DNA from: a virus
DNA length: 64,000 nucleotides
IMG/VR virus record: IMGVR_UViG_3300032214_001462
Location: 1-64,000 of that record
Reading direction: 5' to 3' (one strand)
Positions 30,382 through 38,469 of the stretch are shown here, piece after piece (positions within the stretch are counted from its first letter, which is position 1; each line of letters starts with the position of its first letter). The notes below the pieces were generated by a model, which worked only from the letters and a program-made list of their open reading frames with translations, was not told the origin of the DNA and searched no databases. A program made the translations under genes and the position numbers.

Positions 30382-30405
30382 TTTACTATTGGAGAATAAA
30401 AAGCC

Positions 30406-30654
30406 ATGACTAGCAGCGTACCTGCAGGTCAATCTGATCTAGACGATTATTTTGACCTAGACAAATACAAACAAGCTGCTGAAGTGGCTTATAGTTTTTC
30501 CAAGAAAAAAATCGAAGATGCTGGAACCCAAGAACGTGAAACTATCGGCAAAGGGGCCCAAGAACAAAGGACCTCTGCCGAGCAAGCACAGCGGTTCCGA
30601 GATACAGACGAAGCAAGGGATTCAGCTCAGGCCCAACGAGCGTATCGATATTGA
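30406..30654 (+). CDS. Tandem paralogue 3, longer, possible frameshift donor
   Basis: 82 residues. The first 20 (MTSSVPAGQSDLDDYFDLDK) match the two paralogues; afterwards it becomes a Gln/Glu/Arg helix. It ends CGA TAT TGA. The following frame (+1) encodes a coding-like domain with no start codon near, so a +1 frameshift at this stop would fuse the two. Confidence 0.6.
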   Translation: MTSSVPAGQSDLDDYFDLDKYKQAAEVAYSFSKKKIEDAGTQERETIGKGAQEQRTSAEQAQRFRDTDEARDSAQAQRAYRY

Positions 30655-31144
30655 GATATTTGACCAGTGGGTCGATAACTTAACATCTGCAGAACAAGAA
30701 GCATTCAATATTTTTGCCGAAGAAAATTATTCGGTAATTGAGTGCTTCTTATATGCGCGTTTCCTTGGTTACAACGGAAGTATTATCCCATGTGAACTAT
30801 GGGTTAAACAGCTGTACCCAAAGCCAGATCATCGCAAAACACTTCTATATGAAGTGGAAGAGATGCAAGAAGATATCCGTAAGTTACGTGAAGACGTTGA
30901 TAACGGTGTTGTAAAAAGAGATGCGGGCGTTGCACGTATTGCCTCTATGCAGAAAGAGCTACGTGGAACGATTGCTCAGATAGAACAGGCGACAGCTGGT
31001 CGTGATCGCAAAGGCTTGTTAATGGCTGGTGCAGATAGAGCCATACGTGAATTAATGTCTGTCTTTAAGGATGATCCCATTGAACTCCCCCTTGAAGAAG
31101 CGTCAATGAGTGTCTGGGCTAAAATGCAGTTTGAAGAAGGTTAG
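30518..31144 (+). CDS. Helical protein before terminase (possible small terminase)
   Basis: The good coding sequence begins at about 30646 (EIFDQWVDNLTSAEQEAF) and continues for some 165 residues, helical, with a coiled-coil (LLYEVEEMQEDIRKLREDVD). The only upstream ATG, at 30518, gives an N-terminus that looks like a shadow of paralogue 3. The real product may be a frameshift fusion with 30406-30654. Its position upstream of the large terminase and helical make-up suit a small terminase subunit, but no motif proves it. Confidence 0.5.
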   Translation: MLEPKNVKLSAKGPKNKGPLPSKHSGSEIQTKQGIQLRPNERIDIEIFDQWVDNLTSAEQEAFNIFAEENYSVIECFLYARFLGYNGSIIPCELWVKQLYPKPDHRKTLLYEVEEMQEDIRKLREDVDNGVVKRDAGVARIASMQKELRGTIAQIEQATAGRDRKGLLMAGADRAIRELMSVFKDDPIELPLEEASMSVWAKMQFEEG

Positions 31145-31154
31145 TTAATTAAAA

Positions 31155-31508
31155 ATGGATTTAAATCAACAAGCTATTCCCGCAGGTGATGAGCGTCTCG
31201 CTGGTAGCTTGATGAATGTTGTTTTAACATTACAAAAAAACCGTCGACGTGGTATTGATAGTTCAACGCCAAGTCTTAAAGGATCGCCGCAAGAAGGCGC
31301 AGAAGTATTAGGCGCTGTGCGCGATCAAAAACAAAATGAACAAAAAGAAAATGCCACCGGAACTCCTGGAGCACTTCCGCAAGAACGAGGCCAAGAGGGA
31401 GGACGGCAGCGAGATGTCGGACAAGGAGAAGAGGAAAGCGGCATTGGACAAAGCTCGCAAGTACAAGGAGCAGACAAAATGAGGCAATATGGAAGAAAAA
31501 TGATGTAG
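31155..31508 (+). CDS. Hypothetical protein overlapping a small basic gene
   Basis: 117 residues. The first 60 read like a protein (LAGSLMNVVLTLQKNRRRG); the rest is Gly/Gln/Glu-rich and coincides with the 31336-31482 gene in another frame. The true C-terminus may be shorter in function. No family recognised. Confidence 0.4.
   Translation: MDLNQQAIPAGDERLAGSLMNVVLTLQKNRRRGIDSSTPSLKGSPQEGAEVLGAVRDQKQNEQKENATGTPGALPQERGQEGGRQRDVGQGEEESGIGQSSQVQGADKMRQYGRKMM
31336..31482 (+). CDS. 48-residue basic protein (MPPELLEHF type)
   Basis: Starts MNKKKMPPELLEHFRKNEAK and ends KAALDKARKYKEQTK. The motif K-M-P-P-E-L-L-E-H-F followed by Lys-rich sequence is familiar from short phage-encoded basic proteins near the packaging genes. 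It lies wholly inside the previous gene in another frame. The motif makes this frame more credible than its host frame here. Confidence 0.55.
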   Translation: MNKKKMPPELLEHFRKNEAKREDGSEMSDKEKRKAALDKARKYKEQTK

Positions 31509-31538
31509 CATTCAGTAACTAATTAGATAGTTAATCAA

Positions 31539-33065
31539 GTGCCGTCTTATCAACACCTTGCTTACCGTCGTAACGCTAGGGCAGCGGCACAAAAACAACA
31601 GTTACGTCCCCCCAAGAATGCTGCGAGTATTCAGAAAGCTCGCGATGATTTTGGTTTCTTTTGTGAGTATGTAGCCGATAAGCCACCTGCTGAACACCAT
31701 CAACATTGGCATCGCCATTTCATTACAGATCAAGATAGTACTTGCCTCATAAAAATTGCAGGTCCCAATGTTGACTTGCTTGCTCCACGGGGTTCTGCAA
31801 AATCTACAGTCCTTGGACTTTTAACTGCATGGGCAATTGGAGTTCATACACATGCCAGGATGCCACTGCAGATCCTGTATCTCTCCTATACCGTTGACAT
31901 TGCTCGATCAAAGTCCGCAACAATTAAAAGGATCATTGAAAGCAAGCGCTATCAAGAAGTTTTCCCAAAAGTAAGGCTTTTGAAAAATGTCACCAGTAAT
32001 GAGTACTGGTCCATTGATCACAAGTTTGCTGGTATTGATACTACAGGTGAAGAGCAGTTCACCCTTTGCGCTGCTGGTCTAAAAGGATCTGTGACTTCGA
32101 AGCGTTCTCATCTTGTCATGATCGATGACGCCATTAAGTCTGCAGCTGATATTGCTAATCCTGATATCAGGAAGCAGATGCAAGAAAACTGGAATGCAGT
32201 GATTGCACCAACAATGTTTGAAGGGGCCAGGGCCATCTGCCTTGGTACGCGCTTTAGACATGATGATATTCATGCAACAACTTTTAACGAGCAAAATAAT
32301 TGGCAGCAGATCGTTCTTTCTGCAATCCTTAATGATCCAAAAACAGGAGATGAAAAATCATACTGGCCCGAGATGTGGTCACTTGATTACCTAAAAGAAA
32401 AGAAGAGGCAAGCACCTATTGCTTTTTCTTTCCAATATATGAATCAAGTGATTAGGCAAAATGAGCTGTCACTTGCACCTGAACTAATTGTTAAAGCTGA
32501 AATTGCAACTGAGTTTGACACGCTTGGAATAGGTGTTGACTTGTCTGCTGGCACCAAGGAGAAGAATGACTATACGGTGATGATTCTTGGCGGACGCATC
32601 GGAGATCAGATTCATATTATTGATTACCGACGTATACGCGTCATGGGAAATCTAGAAAAACTTGATCAATTAAAAGAACTTCTCAATGATTGGTCAATTC
32701 TTGGAAAGGATGAAAACGGTCTTTACTACCCAACACACTCAACGTGTGACATTTGGAGTGAAGCAGTCCAATACCAAGCATCTCTGGAAGCCGACTTTAA
32801 GAGAGTGTGTCTTAACGGAGAGGGACTCTGGAATTTGATCTGGCACCCTGTCAAAGGATTCCGTGCGGATAAGCTTGCACGTTTTCGTGGTTGCATGGGC
32901 TTATTTGAAGAAAGAAAAATTATTTTTAATCGTTATCGCAATTTCACAGCCATGTTTGAAGAGCTGACTAACTTTGGAGTCAGTAGTCATGATGACACGG
33001 TGGATGCTTTGGTTTGGTTAATTACAGGTCTAATGAGAAAAGGACAGCTTCACATTGATTACTAA
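31539..33065 (+). CDS. terL: Terminase large subunit
   Basis: 508 residues, GTG start. ATPase domain: Walker A APRGSAKST (about residue 83), Walker B HLVMIDDAI (about 192), coupling motif in ICLGTRFRHDD. Nuclease domain: IGVDLSAGT (first Asp), a central region HSTCDIW, and HDDTVDALVW near the end. It cuts concatemeric DNA and drives it into the procapsid through the portal. Length fits the family. Walker A has RGSAKST rather than the commoner GK[ST] with Gly, a variant known in phage terminases. Confidence 0.95.
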   Translation: MPSYQHLAYRRNARAAAQKQQLRPPKNAASIQKARDDFGFFCEYVADKPPAEHHQHWHRHFITDQDSTCLIKIAGPNVDLLAPRGSAKSTVLGLLTAWAIGVHTHARMPLQILYLSYTVDIARSKSATIKRIIESKRYQEVFPKVRLLKNVTSNEYWSIDHKFAGIDTTGEEQFTLCAAGLKGSVTSKRSHLVMIDDAIKSAADIANPDIRKQMQENWNAVIAPTMFEGARAICLGTRFRHDDIHATTFNEQNNWQQIVLSAILNDPKTGDEKSYWPEMWSLDYLKEKKRQAPIAFSFQYMNQVIRQNELSLAPELIVKAEIATEFDTLGIGVDLSAGTKEKNDYTVMILGGRIGDQIHIIDYRRIRVMGNLEKLDQLKELLNDWSILGKDENGLYYPTHSTCDIWSEAVQYQASLEADFKRVCLNGEGLWNLIWHPVKGFRADKLARFRGCMGLFEERKIIFNRYRNFTAMFEELTNFGVSSHDDTVDALVWLITGLMRKGQLHIDY

Positions 33066-33096
33066 CTTTTAGAATTAGGAAAAGCATTTTTTTCTG

Positions 33097-33393
33097 GTGG
33101 GACCTGAATACGTTGCCATTGGCTTAACAGCTATTATTTCATCTATTACCGGCGGCGGTTGGGCCGCCTCAAAAATACTTAGCCGCTACAACGATCAAGT
33201 ACAACAAGCCTTCAGCTATATTGGATCACAGAAACGAAGGATTGATGTTTTGGAAGAAGATCTTAAGCGCCTCCCAATGGACTATGTACTTAAGGTTGAT
33301 TTCTTAAGAGAAATTCAAGACATGCACAATAATTTTCGTGAGATCAACAATAAACTTGATAAACTAATCGAAAAGATGTTATCAAGCAAATGA
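33097..33393 (+). CDS. Conserved cyanophage membrane / coiled-coil protein
   Basis: 98 residues, GTG start. N-terminal hydrophobic helix MGPEYVAIGLTAIISSITGG, then a Lys/Glu/Asp coiled coil with MDYVLKVDFLREIQDMHNNF and REINNKLDKLIEKML. I recognise this sequence type as recurring in cyanophages. Function unknown; holin- or spanin-like and virion-membrane roles are both possible. Confidence 0.65.
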   Translation: MGPEYVAIGLTAIISSITGGGWAASKILSRYNDQVQQAFSYIGSQKRRIDVLEEDLKRLPMDYVLKVDFLREIQDMHNNFREINNKLDKLIEKMLSSK

Positions 33394-33572
33394 GTTACGT
33401 TCTCGAAGTCCAAGAAGATACGAACGGAGATCAGTACATTATTTTGCCAGACGAGATAACCGAAGATCTTGGTTGGCAAGAAGGTGACCTATTGAACTGG
33501 GATGTTCGAAGCAATGGAATTATCCTGAGTAAAGTTAACGACATCTCTGGTTACGAAGTTATAGAAGATTAG
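33390..33572 (+). CDS. AbrB-like small protein
   Basis: 60 residues: YIILPDEITEDLGWQEGDLL followed by NWDVRSNGIILSKV is the swapped-hairpin AbrB/MazE pattern. Usually DNA-binding; in cyanophages such proteins recur near structural genes. Start overlaps the previous stop by 4 nt. Confidence 0.6.
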   Translation: MSYVLEVQEDTNGDQYIILPDEITEDLGWQEGDLLNWDVRSNGIILSKVNDISGYEVIED

Positions 33573-33596
33573 AATAAACAAATTGAAGTAAGTGAA

Positions 33597-34025
33597 ATGA
33601 CTCAAGGTTTTTACGGTGGTTACATGGGTAACGCAGGTGCCATTGATGATTTGGTATACCGAGGAGAGCCTAGGCAGATGATGCCAATGCCGTATTACGG
33701 TGGTGGTATGAATATGCAGCAACTCGCTGGCTTTTATGGGCCAGGGCAGATGTCGACTGATGTGATTAAGGCGAACATCCCAATGGGCCAAATGGCTGGC
33801 GCACCAAGCTTTGATATCAACCGTCGTCCCGGCGCTCTTGGCGAACGCTCTGGTGAACAGCTCAAAAGGATTTATGAAGGCGGCACGCAAGATAATCGGA
33901 AACTAAACGAGGAGTTAATGCGTCGTGGCATTATGCCCGGTGGCCCTAGCTTGCCTATGGCGATGGGTTCACAAATGGGAATGCAGAGCATGCCTGCAGG
34001 TTTCCAAAATAAAATGGTTTATTGA
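33597..34025 (+). CDS. Met/Gly-rich structural-region protein
   Basis: 142 residues with many Met, Gly, Pro and Tyr (MMPMPYYGGGMNMQQLAGFY). Disordered composition; sits between the AbrB-like gene and the portal. No family recognised. Confidence 0.5.
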   Translation: MTQGFYGGYMGNAGAIDDLVYRGEPRQMMPMPYYGGGMNMQQLAGFYGPGQMSTDVIKANIPMGQMAGAPSFDINRRPGALGERSGEQLKRIYEGGTQDNRKLNEELMRRGIMPGGPSLPMAMGSQMGMQSMPAGFQNKMVY

Positions 34026-34041
34026 TTACTAGTTAACTAAA

Positions 34042-34221
34042 ATGGAACCGGAAATCGCAGGCCGCTTTATGTCTGACCTAGAAGCTTTGCAGGCTGTAAG
34101 AGCTCCTCAGTTTCCATTGGAACCTTTTACTACACAAGGAGACATCACTTCTCGACGTCCCTCACGTGTTCCATCGCCAGCAGTATTCGTATCACCTGGA
34201 CCCAAGGGCCCCGGCTTCTAA
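34042..34221 (+). CDS. 59-residue Pro-rich protein
   Basis: Starts MEPEIAGRFMSDLEALQAVR and ends VFVSPGPKGPGF; Pro- and Arg-rich second half. Tight spacing with both neighbours and good codon use support it. No family recognised; candidate packaging or portal-associated peptide. Confidence 0.55.
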   Translation: MEPEIAGRFMSDLEALQAVRAPQFPLEPFTTQGDITSRRPSRVPSPAVFVSPGPKGPGF

Positions 34222-34265
34222 ATAGTAAAAACTGCTAACATAATTAAAAGTATCAAAGGGGATAG

Positions 34266-36545
34266 ATGTCTGACGCAAAGGCCCGCTTAAAGGAAATAAT
34301 CAATTCCTATCTCGACAAAGATAGTGACATTGTTGTTGACACAGGCGTTGTTGCGTCACATATTGCACAGATGAAATTATTTGGCATCCGTCAGGGTGTT
34401 GAATTTTTCCCTTCTCAAGACAACTTCGGTGCGCAGCGCAAGGATTTTCTTGATCGCGTATTGAAATACAACAAGATGGATACGCGCCTGGATTCTATCT
34501 GGGAGTATTTTCTTTGTGATGGTAAAGGGCTTTTCTATATTCGTCCCACTAAGCAAAGCTATCGTCTTTACTATTTTCGTGAACACGAATACAGAAGCTA
34601 TTACAACGTAGATGGTGAGCTCGACGAAGTTGTGATCATCTATAGCTATAAAGTGCGTCGTGGCAACGGGTTTGGTGATCAAATAAATGTCGCTAATTTA
34701 AGCGGCATGAAAAATAGTTACGGCCCAGGTGCTAAACGCTATATCCGTTTATCTATCAAGAATAGTCAAATCGAAGAGACTCATTCTGATAGTGACATGT
34801 CCTTCGACATGCCCAGTTATTCCTATGGAACTAACACCAAAAAATTCAAGAACACTTTAGGCTTCATTCCTTGTGTTGAGATCGTCAATAATCCACAAGG
34901 CTTTTCAACAGAAGGCAGTGGTGAATTTGATGCGATGGCAAATCATATTTGCACGCACGATGATTTGATGCGTACGATTCGTAAAAATATTAATTTCTTT
35001 GGTAACCCCACACTCCTTTCTTCCAGGCCTAAAACAGACTTGATGGAAGCAGGTGGGGATATGTCCATCCAGCGTCCTTCCATCGCGGCCAACTCAGGTT
35101 TCACAAGCGCTTCTCCCTTGAGCCGTTCCATGTTCAAGGCTGATCCCGTCAGTCGCGGCATGGATGGCCAGCTGCGAGTACCAAGGGTTATTGCAAACCT
35201 GGAGCCTAATGACCGAGTTGGTTACATTGTTCCCGATGCAATCACAGGCGACCAAAACTCTTTTGCTCGTCAGTATCGCGAAGAGATTCGCACTGCTCTT
35301 GGTGGTGTAGATGAACTTTCGATTTCAGCTGGTGTTACTGCGACTGAATATAAGTCTTTGTTTGGACGAGTATCTGCAACTTCAAAGAAAAAAGCAAATG
35401 CTATCTATACACATGGCATTTCTCGTTGCTTGGAATTGATCATTTACCAAGAAGAACAGCTATTTAAATCAACACTTGCAGCTGCTGCTGGCATCGAAAA
35501 GCCAGTAGATTTGGGACCTAACGCCCCTCCGGAAGAAGAGCAGGCCTATAAGCAAGCACTTGATCAATACAACGAAAAGATCAAGAGCATCATGATGGCC
35601 TGTATCGAAACACAGATGATTCCACCTGGAGTAATGGGACTTATTCCAGATGGAGACATCACTGTGCTTTGGCGCTGGATGGGCCCTGTTTATGAAGATT
35701 CCACTCAAGATATCTTGAATAACTCAATTGTGGTTAGGAATCTTCAAGAATTAGGTGTTGATAGCATTGAAGCACTGAAGTACCTCTTTCCGTCCAAAAC
35801 GGATGAGGAAAGAGCCGAGATGTTATCTGGGTTCCCGTTCAGGATGGTTAACGAATTGCAGGGTGCTTATTCTGCATTCGCTAAACTAGTGGGGGGAATG
35901 ATGCAGACTCCCCACCCGCAAGCACCGGATCTTCCGATGGCTGCGGATCCAAGATTGGATTTAACGCCATATCTGTATCGAACTTTAGAAGCTCTACAAA
36001 AGGAGATGAGTTATGCAGGACGCTACCGTCCAATCGATCCCACAGACGAGCCAAGTTCCGGCAGCGGTGGCTCCGAGCAGCTACGTGGCACCGGCACCCA
36101 GCAATTACCAGGCGGCTCCGGGTCCAGTGGCGTATCAAGTGGGTACCAACTACCCTCAAGCAGTTCCACAGGCGGTCCCCAATTACCAATCCGCCCCTAC
36201 TCAGTACGCCCCCCAATCCCCATCGGAGGCGACGAGCAGCCCATGGGAATCGGCGTTCAACAAGGTGGTGAATCTGCTGAGCGCACCAGTTCAATCCCCG
36301 TTCCAGGGTCAGTCCTCAGCGACGACGACTCAGTACGCCCCGGCGAACTACGGCCAGCAAGTAAACCCAGCTACGCAACAATCGGCTCAGCAGACCTGGT
36401 CTCCCAACCAGATCTCGTCGCCCAGCTCTTCCCAAACCTTCTCGGTTCAATCCTTGGGGGACGTGGCGGATCTGCTCCAGTGGAGTCCGGAGACGCGCCA
36501 CGTGGTAAGCGCGTACGGAGTAGAGGCTCCCGCAATCCTAAATAA
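34266..36545 (+). CDS. Portal protein with overlapping C-terminal extension
   Basis: 759 residues. Residues 1-585 look like a portal: alpha/beta start, clip-like centre, and IPDGDITVLWRWMGPVYEDS then helical LDLTPYLYRTLEALQKEMSY. It forms the dodecameric channel for DNA at the capsid vertex. After about 583 the frame continues for 176 Ser/Gly/Pro-rich residues, exactly where another gene overlaps in the +1 frame. No stop occurs before 36545, so this tail is either real and disordered or an accident of the other frame. It follows the large terminase, as usual. Confidence 0.8.
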   Translation: MSDAKARLKEIINSYLDKDSDIVVDTGVVASHIAQMKLFGIRQGVEFFPSQDNFGAQRKDFLDRVLKYNKMDTRLDSIWEYFLCDGKGLFYIRPTKQSYRLYYFREHEYRSYYNVDGELDEVVIIYSYKVRRGNGFGDQINVANLSGMKNSYGPGAKRYIRLSIKNSQIEETHSDSDMSFDMPSYSYGTNTKKFKNTLGFIPCVEIVNNPQGFSTEGSGEFDAMANHICTHDDLMRTIRKNINFFGNPTLLSSRPKTDLMEAGGDMSIQRPSIAANSGFTSASPLSRSMFKADPVSRGMDGQLRVPRVIANLEPNDRVGYIVPDAITGDQNSFARQYREEIRTALGGVDELSISAGVTATEYKSLFGRVSATSKKKANAIYTHGISRCLELIIYQEEQLFKSTLAAAAGIEKPVDLGPNAPPEEEQAYKQALDQYNEKIKSIMMACIETQMIPPGVMGLIPDGDITVLWRWMGPVYEDSTQDILNNSIVVRNLQELGVDSIEALKYLFPSKTDEERAEMLSGFPFRMVNELQGAYSAFAKLVGGMMQTPHPQAPDLPMAADPRLDLTPYLYRTLEALQKEMSYAGRYRPIDPTDEPSSGSGGSEQLRGTGTQQLPGGSGSSGVSSGYQLPSSSSTGGPQLPIRPYSVRPPIPIGGDEQPMGIGVQQGGESAERTSSIPVPGSVLSDDDSVRPGELRPASKPSYATIGSADLVSQPDLVAQLFPNLLGSILGGRGGSAPVESGDAPRGKRVRSRGSRNPK

Positions 36546-36969
36546 TTATGCTCTCCAGCTTGAGAATATGCTGGATAGCGCAGTTGCTTGGGGAAGCCAG
36601 GCCAAAGGTTTGATCGAAGGATACGCAACGTTTGCTGTTAACGAGCATTCCGAGAATCTTTCCTATAACGAGATTCTGACGAATCCTGATGTACTGAGCG
36701 ATTACACGCTTAAGTTCTTTGGTCCTGAAGGTCCTTATCCTGTTTACGAAAGTGAGCAGGAACTTGATAACTACGGTTATCGCACTGAGGCTGTTGATCC
36801 TTACATGGGTCAGTTCCCTGCCCCTCCTGTTGCTGAAGCACCTCAACAGCCTGAGAACTTCTGGGGTTCCTTCAAGCAGCAAATGGATCTCGATCCCGCT
36901 AACGCTTGGCGCCTTTTAAATCAGGCTCAACCTCAAGTTGTTGCTAACAAACTGTTAGTCATGGAGTGA
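36013..36969 (+). CDS. Putative scaffold / structural protein overlapping portal
   Basis: 318 residues. The first 150 are Pro/Ala/Gln/Ser/Tyr-rich with repeats of TQYAP, then a helical domain (NNYALQLENMLDSAVAW, then an acidic stretch NEHSENLSYNEIL). It precedes the major capsid gene, where scaffold genes often lie. Its first 533 nt lie inside the portal frame (+1). The 5' part is noticeably G/C-rich. Function inferred from position and composition. Confidence 0.6.
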   Translation: MQDATVQSIPQTSQVPAAVAPSSYVAPAPSNYQAAPGPVAYQVGTNYPQAVPQAVPNYQSAPTQYAPQSPSEATSSPWESAFNKVVNLLSAPVQSPFQGQSSATTTQYAPANYGQQVNPATQQSAQQTWSPNQISSPSSSQTFSVQSLGDVADLLQWSPETRHVVSAYGVEAPAILNNYALQLENMLDSAVAWGSQAKGLIEGYATFAVNEHSENLSYNEILTNPDVLSDYTLKFFGPEGPYPVYESEQELDNYGYRTEAVDPYMGQFPAPPVAEAPQQPENFWGSFKQQMDLDPANAWRLLNQAQPQVVANKLLVME

Positions 36970-36973
36970 TGCC

Positions 36974-37516
36974 ATGCGTGGCGCTCTTAAATACGGCGTA
37001 CCCATCGCTGCCGGCTTAGGCACTGGTGCGTACGCCCTTTCTCAAGGTGAAGATATTGGCTCTGCTGCTCTTGCGGCAGGTGCCGGTGCATTAGGCGGTG
37101 CAGGTGGTTTGCTTGCAGGTCGTTTGGCTGGCAAGTATTCCCCGCAGCTTCTTGAAGTGATTCAAGAAAAGGCAGTAGTTCCCGTTGGCAATATTGTCGG
37201 TGATATTGGCCGCAATATTCCACAGGGATCTACAAAGCGTGCTGGCGTCGTTGGTAAAGCAGCTGATATTCTTGCCGCCGCAGAAGGTGCTGCAATGAAT
37301 CCGGCCGCACAACGTACAGTCGGCAAAGCAGCTGCTGGCCTAGGTGTTCCACTTGGAGCATTAACTGCCGGACTTGGTGGAGTTGCTCTTGGAGCTATTC
37401 CAGGCTCATTGGGCGTACCTGGCTTTGTTCAGGATCCTTCCATTGATCCCGAGTCTTACGGCTCCAGCAACTCAATGGGTGCTCGCTATAAAGAGCCCAC
37501 TATGCAGTACATGTGA
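36974..37516 (+). CDS. Gly/Ala-rich hydrophobic virion protein
   Basis: 180 residues. Hydrophobic Gly/Ala segments at residues 8-50 (AAGLGTGAYALSQGEDIG, ALGGAGGLLAGRLAGKY) and 118-150. Similar in style to the 22-29 kb block, so likely the same class of internal or membrane-inserting protein. It ends about 20 nt before the capsid leader. Confidence 0.5.
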   Translation: MRGALKYGVPIAAGLGTGAYALSQGEDIGSAALAAGAGALGGAGGLLAGRLAGKYSPQLLEVIQEKAVVPVGNIVGDIGRNIPQGSTKRAGVVGKAADILAAAEGAAMNPAAQRTVGKAAAGLGVPLGALTAGLGGVALGAIPGSLGVPGFVQDPSIDPESYGSSNSMGARYKEPTMQYM

Positions 37517-37537
37517 ACATATAAGTTCACTACCTGC

Positions 37538-37605
37538 TAAAATTTGTGTTAGATAAGACACGTGTGTCTTTATCTTTCACCCGATAAAAACACTGACACT
37601 GGAGG
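37538..37605 (+). promoter_or_regulatory. Promoter box, 5' stem-loop and SD of the capsid gene
   Basis: TAAAAT at 37538-37543 is followed by AAGACAC-GT-GTGTCTT extended to AGATAAG and TATCT arms with one bulge (37551-37575), then GGAGG at 37601-37605. A transcript beginning after the box would start with the stem-loop, a known way of stabilising abundant capsid mRNA. The hairpin may also end upstream transcripts. Confidence 0.5.
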
Positions 37606-37629
37606 ATAAACCAAGGTGTTTATTGATAG

Positions 37630-38184
37630 CTAGTTCAGATCCTGGTAGGTATGACCCTTCAAGATTTGGTAAATAGCTCCGTGATTGCAATCAAATTTTT
37701 CGGCAATTTTTCTATAAGAAAGACCAGCCTCTTTTAAAGATTTGATTTGATTCACGTCACCCGAAGAAAACTTTCTCAAAGACTTCTTCGGTTTTCCTTT
37801 ACTGGCAAAGCCATTGTTTTTATAACAACCACTTTCCCAGGCTCTTGTTAAATTCTCTTGTTTGGTAACAATCTCAAGATTGTCAAGATAATTATTTCTC
37901 TTGTCATTATCTTTGTGATCAACTTGCAAGGAAAAGTTACTGGTTCCATGAGAACGCAGATCTAATCCTAAAAATGCAACTGCCATCAAGACATGAAGAT
38001 GAAAACGCTTTCTCTTCCCGTCAACAAGAACTGAGATGCGGTCGTAAACACTGGTTGAACTGATTGGAATCTCTAAAAAATATTCTTGATTATCGGGATC
38101 AAGTTGTTTTTCAAAAGCTTTTCCTTCTTCAGTTAAGTAAAGATTACCAAATCCTGGAACAAGTTTTGGATTCATGTTGTTCAT
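37630..38184 (-). CDS. HNH homing endonuclease, antisense to the capsid gene
   Basis: 184 residues from ATG at 38184 (38175 or 38208 also possible). HNH motif: LQVDHKDNDKRNNYLDNLEI with His, Asn and Asn positions, followed by VTKQENLTRAWESG. The C-terminus is a helix-turn-helix: INQIK-like helix, then GLSYRKIAEKFDCNHGAIYQ. This pairing of HNH_3-type nuclease with an HTH is typical of phage homing endonucleases. It lies on the opposite strand next to a group I intron core, so it may drive that intron's mobility. Confidence 0.8.
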   Translation of the reverse strand: MNNMNPKLVPGFGNLYLTEEGKAFEKQLDPDNQEYFLEIPISSTSVYDRISVLVDGKRKRFHLHVLMAVAFLGLDLRSHGTSNFSLQVDHKDNDKRNNYLDNLEIVTKQENLTRAWESGCYKNNGFASKGKPKKSLRKFSSGDVNQIKSLKEAGLSYRKIAEKFDCNHGAIYQILKGHTYQDLN

Positions 38185-38230
38185 AAACAAGTTTCCAAAT
38201 AGTAACATGCCTCAACTGAACGCTCAACGT

Positions 38231-38469
38231 TGTCACCTCACCGAGCAATCGATGAGTGCAAACCGGATGAATTCAGGGAAGCCCTAACGTAAAGACGAGG
38301 GTAATCCTGAGCCAAGCCAATCAAGCGTGATTGGAAGGTGCAGAGACTAGGCGGCTGGTGACGCTTCACCTGTAATACGCCATTAGCGTCCGGCATCCCA
38401 CAGGGATGAAGAGATAGTCCACCCCTCTAAGAAACTAGAGACCAGGAGAACGATTTTCCAAAAATCTTG
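38231..38469 (+). ncRNA. Group I intron (IA type) in the major capsid gene
   Basis: Paired elements can be drawn: P3 CCGGATG (38263) with CGTCCGG (38387); P4 TCAGG with CCTGA; P6 CCAAT with ATTGG; P7 GACTA (38345) with TAGTC (38415); P7.1 GGCG with CGCC; P7.2 GGTGA with TCACC; P8 CATCCC with GGGATG; P9 CTCTA with TAGAG. P7.1/P7.2 indicate subgroup IA. The 3' end is probably after TTG at 38469 (terminal G). The 5' end is uncertain: it may be at about 38230, or near 37627, which would place the HNH gene inside the intron. Confidence 0.8.
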
